From NCBI GenBank assembly GCA_945859605.1, contig OX243811.1, forward strand, positions 54,960,069 through 55,024,068: 64,000 nt of DNA. The letters run 5' to 3'. Source of the DNA: Lumbricus rubellus (taxonomy: Eukaryota > Annelida > Clitellata > Crassiclitellata > Lumbricidae). Under the pieces are notes generated by a model. That model saw nothing but the letters and a program-made list of their open reading frames with translations. It searched no databases and had not been told where the DNA came from. The position numbers were made by a program, and so were the translations under genes. Below are positions 58,540 to 64,000 of the stretch, in pieces. Numbering within the stretch: the stretch's first letter is position 1; the number at the start of each line of letters is the position of its first letter.

Positions 58540-61500
58540 ATGTCCAAAGAAGGTGACGACAGCTCTGCCAGTGTCAAGAACAGTCAGCCAAAACCGAAAA
58601 AGATGAAGTTTGATCACACGTTGATTGATAAACCAGAGGAAGAAACAATAAGGGTGAGTCTTTAAATTAAAATCGTATGGTCCTCTAAACCGCTGAACTT
58701 TAAAATCATGTTACTTTGTCTTAGCCTTTCAGTGTGTGATGAATCTGTAGTTGTGAACATGCCTTACTGTTACCGAATAGGTGCAGAGTTCAACTCTCTG
58801 TGGGATAGAAAGAACACCCTTTAAAATCATGTTACAACACGATATATATGCAAACTGAACTCGGGTAAATTTCACCCCATTTATAAGGTTTTATATATTA
58901 TATATATTTATATACCACCATATATTATGTATATGCAAATAGAAACTGTTTCTTTTAAATTTTTTAAAAGATATTTAAAGAAAATATTGAGTTGTGTCTT
59001 TTTCTCAGGCTGATTTTGCTAAGCAGCTTGATGGTGCACTCAAGGGCATCTCGATGTACATCAATGACGACTGGAACCTTTGTGGGTTTGTGCCTACGTC
59101 AGGTGTAGTGTATCAAGGAAAGCCAGGTGAAGGTGAGACTGTTTTATTAATTACATTTGGCATTTTAGTCTGCTTTTGTCCTAAACTTCATAATTTGTCT
59201 TAGAAGTCATCACTTTGTTAATTGCGTTGGATAGTTAGTTTTCAAAAGCAACTATTTATCATACATGTAGCAAATTACTGGAAAGTAAAACGTAACTCAT
59301 TTCCTACAAATGGTTTCTTCAGCACAACACATCATTTAGATGCAAAATGTTCGTCCTCTGTTACATTAGATTAATTCATACTATACAGGACTGTAAAGTA
59401 AAAAATAAAAATATTGAGCGTGCATAATGCATCTAGTATTGCTGTGTATAATGTATTGTACTTTAGTTTATGTACAATTGTATATGCATTATGCACACAT
59501 GCAAGTATAATCTCATGCAAGATGAGATAAGCCAAGACAGGCTGGGGTGAGATTATTTGAGATGAGATGAGACATGGGAAGCTTTGAAGAATGAAAATTC
59601 AACTCATAAAACAATACAGCAAATGTGCTTATTTAGGATAGCATAAACATAGAAAAGAAATGTGCAAATAACACAATTTTCTGAGCACTTTTCTTGCTTT
59701 TCTCTATCTTTACTTCTCGTACGATAAGTATATGCTGTATACCCACGCATACCCTTGTTTACAGAACTGCACTACGTACTCGATGCCAAACATTTTTTAC
59801 ATGATTAAACGCTGTATACTATACCCACGTAAACCACTATGCCCTCGCGTACAGCCCTGTGTGTATGGATAACTTGTTTGAAGAGTCATTTCACAGAGCC
59901 CACTCGCTCAGCTAAGGTGTTACCAACCATTCAATTGGAAATTGATTTGCACTGGAATTTGCCCTAACACTGATTAATTGAACGGCACATCCCAGGAGTA
60001 CCAAAACACCCAAAGAAATTACCAAAAATAATTTTCCCCCATTAAAGAAAAAAGTAGTCACCTGTTTCTGCATTCTTGTTGAAAAACGAATAGCATTCTT
60101 TGCCTTTTAGGTCTTGGATATCAAGCTTATAAGTTCTTTGAGCGTCAAGTCAGGGAGTCTCCTTGGGTGTTTCCTCGACATGTTGCTAAGTTGACAAAAA
60201 AGCTGTGTGAGGATACGTTCAAACGGGTATGTTATTCAAACTTAATTAGATTGAAGTTTGTATTTGGAACTGTGGTGAGTTGGTAATGCATGGCTATCTC
60301 ACATTCTCACTTCAGATCTGGACACTATTATTTTCTTGTCAGAGTATATATTTCAAATTAATTGTCTTCTTGGTTGAAGTATGATTTCCAATTGATGTGC
60401 AAGAATATTTGACTTCGAATATTCGTCTACTCTATCACTGACTAAATATTTTGAAAGACTTGATTCAGACTTTCTCCATTTGGTGGGTGTTTATTTATGC
60501 TAACTGTAACAAGGGAGCACATCAGACATCAACAGAACAAACTGTTACGCATGCAATAGGGAAGCATTTGTTTTTCGTAAACATTCATAACGTATAAAAA
60601 CCGTCCTGTTACAAATAGGGCAATTGTGGTAAAGTTACAAACTGGCTTTCAACTGGAACATGGCATGTAAGAAATCTGGAAGACAAGTATAGGCCTACAT
60701 ACACTTCCATTGCCAAAGTCCTGGCCACTGTGGAAGTTACATAATATCAACATGTCACCAATTTTGCATTACAAGGACCAACATGGTTTAACTTTCCATT
60801 AGAGGCTTTCCACTCCATGACATGACAATTTTTAGATGGAAATAGAGTTTGAAGTGGATTGAATTCAGTTAGACCTGCATTACCTTTACCAAATTCTCTC
60901 AGCGACTTGGCTGTGTTGGCCCACTTAATTTGTCGCCATCTGCCAACTGGATAGATACTGCATTAGTTTGAATTTCTGGGACTTGGATATAATACCTAGG
61001 CATGATACGGTGAGAGGACACCAAAAGAATTTGCATAAATTTAATAATGGTAAATAGACTGAAATTTTGCATAAGATGACATGTAAACGGCTGCATTGTG
61101 TGTATTTGTCTTAGGCCGCTTGCTGTTCTCCAAGCATAGTTTTGCTTATTGGGTTGGAAGATGCAAGCCCTGATGTGGGAACAATAATTGCAAGGGGAAT
61201 TAAAGATGTTATGGACTCCGGCATCGTGTCCTATGTTTTGGCAACGACTCTGATGTATGAAAAAGTGTCGGAGAAGCTAAGAGCTTGCTTTAATCTTGTT
61301 GATCTCGAGGTAGGATTTAGTAGTTGACAAAACGTCTTGTCCGTTCGTATAATCACAATCTGAAATAACCAAACATAATTTTAAAAATTTACATAACACT
61401 ATTTTGTTGTACTTGTAAGATATCTCGGGCTAGCATGCATGGGACGCAGTGGCGCAAGCTGCTGCGGAGCGACCTTGGGCAAGTTGCTTACCCATCATTG

Positions 61501-62236
61501 TCTGTGTGGAAGGCAACGGGAAACCACTTCACTCGTCTCATTCCCAGGGGCATAAAGCCAATAAACCTGCCTTCGGGCAGAGAACCATCATCATCATCAC
61601 TTGGGCTGGTAGAGATTAAATTGACTACATGAGTAATTTACCAATAAAGGAGAAAATAGCTGGAGTGAAAGATATGAAGTTGCATAAATATAGCACTGGT
61701 TAATTAATAGAAGACTATTTTAAGTTATATTTTCTTTTTTAAGTAATAACTTGTTTACATAATTCAGCTGCTAGTGATTTTTAAGTGCCTGGCTTTAGAC
61801 TATTCAAAATAGTAAAACATGACATTCTTTCAAATGATTTGTTTATGCTCACTAGTTAAAAATGGCAGCTTGACAAATCCATATACATACATAGTATTGC
61901 ATACATACATACATACATACATACATACATACATACATACATACATACATACATACATACATACATACATACATACATACATACATAGATTGCAAGGCAA
62001 TTATTACTTCTACAGATGACTAAGATAAAATTGTATCAGGGATAACTTTTTAAAATCTATACACCACTATTATTGTGAATGCTTTCAATTTATTTTCATA
62101 AGTTCTGTTTTAAATTAAGACTATTTATAATAACCAAATATTTTTACCAGAATCAATAGCGCTCTTAAATTCAACAATTTAGTGTCTGAAACCATTGTTT
62201 TTTCAGAAGGTAGCAGACACCACACATCAGGATTAA
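58540..62236 (+). CDS. 192-residue protein of unknown function, five coding exons
   Basis: I do not recognise this protein. Exons 58540-58653, 59009-59132, 60111-60226, 61115-61309 and 62207-62236 join in phases 0, 1, 0, 0 with good signals (AGG|GTGAGT, GAAG|GTGAGA, CGG|GTATGT, GAG|GTAGGA; acceptors CTTTCAG, TTCTCAG, CTTTTAG, TCTTAG, TTTTCAG). The start ATG follows an acceptor by two bases, so an upstream leader exon is expected. Residues 1-38 are charged and polar with a basic KPKKMK patch. The rest looks globular and mostly helical: DDWNLCGFVPTSG, GYQAYKFFERQVRESPWVFP, HVAKLTKKLCEDTFKRAACC, SIVLLIGLEDASPDVG and SYVLATTLMYEKVSEKLR. No signal peptide or clear membrane segment. The last exon is only nine codons (KVADTTHQD) and is the least certain. 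Confidence 0.7.
61435..61605 (+). mobile_element. SINE-like fragment with ATC tail
   Basis: Contains GACCTTGGGCAAGTTGCTTA, the same core phrase as SINE family A, then GCAACGGGAAACCACTTCAC, GCCTTCGGGCAG and an ATCATCATC tail like SINE family B. The tRNA-like head is missing or degenerate. It lies in the last intron of the 192-residue protein gene. Confidence 0.6.
61900..61986. repeat. (ATAC)n microsatellite
   Basis: About 85 bases of pure ATAC units in the last intron of the 192-residue protein gene. Confidence 0.95.
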
Positions 62237-63122
62237 CGTTTAATGCAGCCATTCAGACTTTTCATGAAACAGTGGTCAAAGACTTTCAGCCAAATTCTTG
62301 GTCTAACTATATCATAAGTTTTAATGTTTTCGTGTATTTTTTTATTACGAAGTTACCCATAGCATGCCATTTCGGTTTTTCTTTCTTATTGTAGACCTAT
62401 AGTGCATAGTGTAGGGTCAAAAGTAATTGTTGTGCAAAAAAATCGTTTTGAATGATTCATCACACATATTTCATTCACATGAAGTTTGTTTAAGCTGCTT
62501 GCATAGAAATTGACTTGCAACTTATGATAGTAAAACTCTGTGATTGTGATTATAAAGCTAAATTTGAGAGTGTTACATGTAGCAATCTGACAACAATTTT
62601 GCACTGCATTATTAAGGTATGCAATATATTTGGGTTAGAAATTTAAATCCAATAAGTTAGTAATAATTATAGTCTGTTGAATTCTTTAATCAATAATATC
62701 ACAGGACTTTTCAAATGACAATGTTTGAAAAGATTAAGTTGTTTTCATGTATATATTTCAAATGCAGATTATCTTGTGCCTGAATACTTCTTTTGTAGAG
62801 GATAGTATACTAGTTTTGCAAAGTTATAAAAATCTGATTGTTTGCACGAGGATCTCCTTGTTTTCCAAAGTGCTATCTTTTTATTTGCTTCATTGAGTAG
62901 GATGGCTGATTTCACTCCATCCAACGTTATATGTTGCTTGCAGCATGTATGCTCTAGATACGTTCAGTCGTTTATAATGATATAACAGTATATTGATTGA
63001 TGCATTGAATGGCTGAAACACAGTTGATTGATATGTTGATTCATTGAAACCCAGTTAAACTTTTACATAACAAGGAAAAGATCTATTGTAACACTGAAAT
63101 GCATACTGGTGAAAGTACATAT
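62237..63122 (+). other. 3' flank of the 192-residue gene; nothing recognised
   Basis: AT-rich, presumably 3' untranslated region and spacer. The frame that reads on through 62182-62394 is not in phase with the spliced gene. Confidence 0.4.
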
Positions 63123-63131
63123 GGCACAGAC

Positions 63132-63716
63132 GGTTCCACGACAACTCGTCCAACGACAGCTAGACAACTCGTCCAACGACAACTCGTCCACTGAAATAGA
63201 AGCCGGATTAATGAGAAAGCACTTGAGAAATGGAAGGTGGATGAAGGCTCTTTATTTATGAAATAGAAGCTGGATTTATTAGAAGACTTTCATGGTTTTA
63301 TAGCCTAATTGGAAGCTGGATTGATGATTTTCATTCATGCACTTCAACATGTATCCAGCTTCTATTTCAGATCTAAAACATCTTGATCCAGCTTCCATTT
63401 CTTAAACGGTTTTTTCAACGGTCCAGCTCCTATTTCACATGCAAAAGAACCTTCATCCAGCTTCTATTCCCCAAGCATTCTGTTCACAAGTCCAGCTTCT
63501 ATTTCACCTTTAAAAGAACCCTATTCCAGCTTCCATTTCTGAAACGTTTTCTCATCAATCCAGCTTCTATTTCAACTGCAAAAACCATCGACTAACAAAT
63601 TTTCAGGGAACATTTTGTCCTTAACCATTTGTCGATGAATCACTATTTTGTGGACAAGTTGTCGTTGAACAAGTTGTCTGGGGACCAGTTGTCGGTGGAC
63701 CAGTTGTCGTGACACC
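63132..63716. mobile_element. non-autonomous DNA transposon with subrepeat-built inverted ends, 9-bp TSD
   Basis: A 585-bp element flanked by the perfect 9-bp duplication GGCACAGAC (63123-63131 and 63717-63725). Each end, read inward, starts GGT..CACGACAACT and contains three to four units of CGACAACT(C/T/G)GTCCA. Inside this, GAAATAGAAGC(T/C)GGAT units at the left (63195-63315) face about seven inverted copies (ATCCAGCTTCTATTTC) spaced about 35 bp apart at the right (63355-63580). It has no transposase. Duplication length and subrepeats suggest a Mutator-like (possibly Rehavkus-type) or Merlin-like parent. Confidence 0.85.
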
Positions 63717-64000
63717 GGCACAGACTGATCTTCTGGATTTTGTTTATGACTTGGCTCGTGTGCATTAGGCACCCAAGATGGTTACTGATTAATTATAACA
63801 GTTTGTATGTATACAGCATATTAACGTTAAGCATTTCCACACATATAAATTAATTAAAATTACACTTCTGTTTTGCATGTATTTTATACACAACCTAAGA
63901 AAATCTATTAACAAGTATATTTAGTCCAAACTTGTAAGAAATATTCTTAATTAAACAGATCTATGTCAAATATAACACAAGCACAAAATTCTACTTGTAA

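Noticed and set aside
63355..63580. CRISPR-like array of regularly spaced repeats
   Set aside because: The units (about 35 bp apart) are degenerate, have inverted partners and sit inside a transposon with target duplications in an animal genome.

Overview
The window is animal nuclear DNA: AT-rich, full of introns, microsatellites and dispersed transposons, with no operons and no prokaryotic signals. The best clue to the organism is a split gene at 22.5-23.3 kb on the minus strand. It encodes a neuropeptide F/Y-type precursor whose peptide core and ...GRPRF-Gly ending resemble mollusc and annelid NPF. I therefore infer an invertebrate, most likely a lophotrochozoan, although the Gmr1-like retrotransposon found here belongs to a group first described in deuterostomes. 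About sixty copies of the palindrome TAGGCCTA (or a one-base variant) are scattered through non-coding DNA.

Layout. 0-6.4 kb: repeats only (hAT-type MITEs, a reverse SINE, a LINE 3' end with a long CTA microsatellite). 6.4-20.2 kb, plus strand: a secreted chymotrypsin-fold serine protease in six exons. Its signal-peptide exon lies at 6441-6531, and the 8.9-kb first intron holds an almost fresh LTR retrotransposon (7652-12697) that has lost its reverse transcriptase and integrase cores. 22.5-23.3 kb, minus strand: the NPF precursor. 23.5-24.2 kb: LINE remnant. 25.7-28.5 kb: a hAT-type MITE interrupted by a second transposon with 9-bp target duplications, then a degenerate hAT element with a BED-finger remnant. 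31.5-45.5 kb, minus strand: a nine-coding-exon SPATS2/SPATS2L-family gene with a probable TATA promoter. 50.1-55.2 kb, minus strand: an unrecognised three-exon coiled-coil protein gene. 58.5-62.2 kb, plus strand: a five-exon gene for a 192-residue protein I do not recognise. 63.1-63.7 kb: a compact element with inverted repeats made of short subrepeats and a perfect 9-bp target duplication.

The genes are unrelated neighbours, each with its own splice structure. Exon chains were built from GT/GC-AG signals and matching codon phase. All four multi-exon chains close without a frame error, which is the main support for them; no transcript evidence was available. The clearest links between repeats are a SINE and a LINE that share a 3' tail, retroposon tails that lead straight into microsatellites, and nested insertions dated relative to each other by their target duplications.
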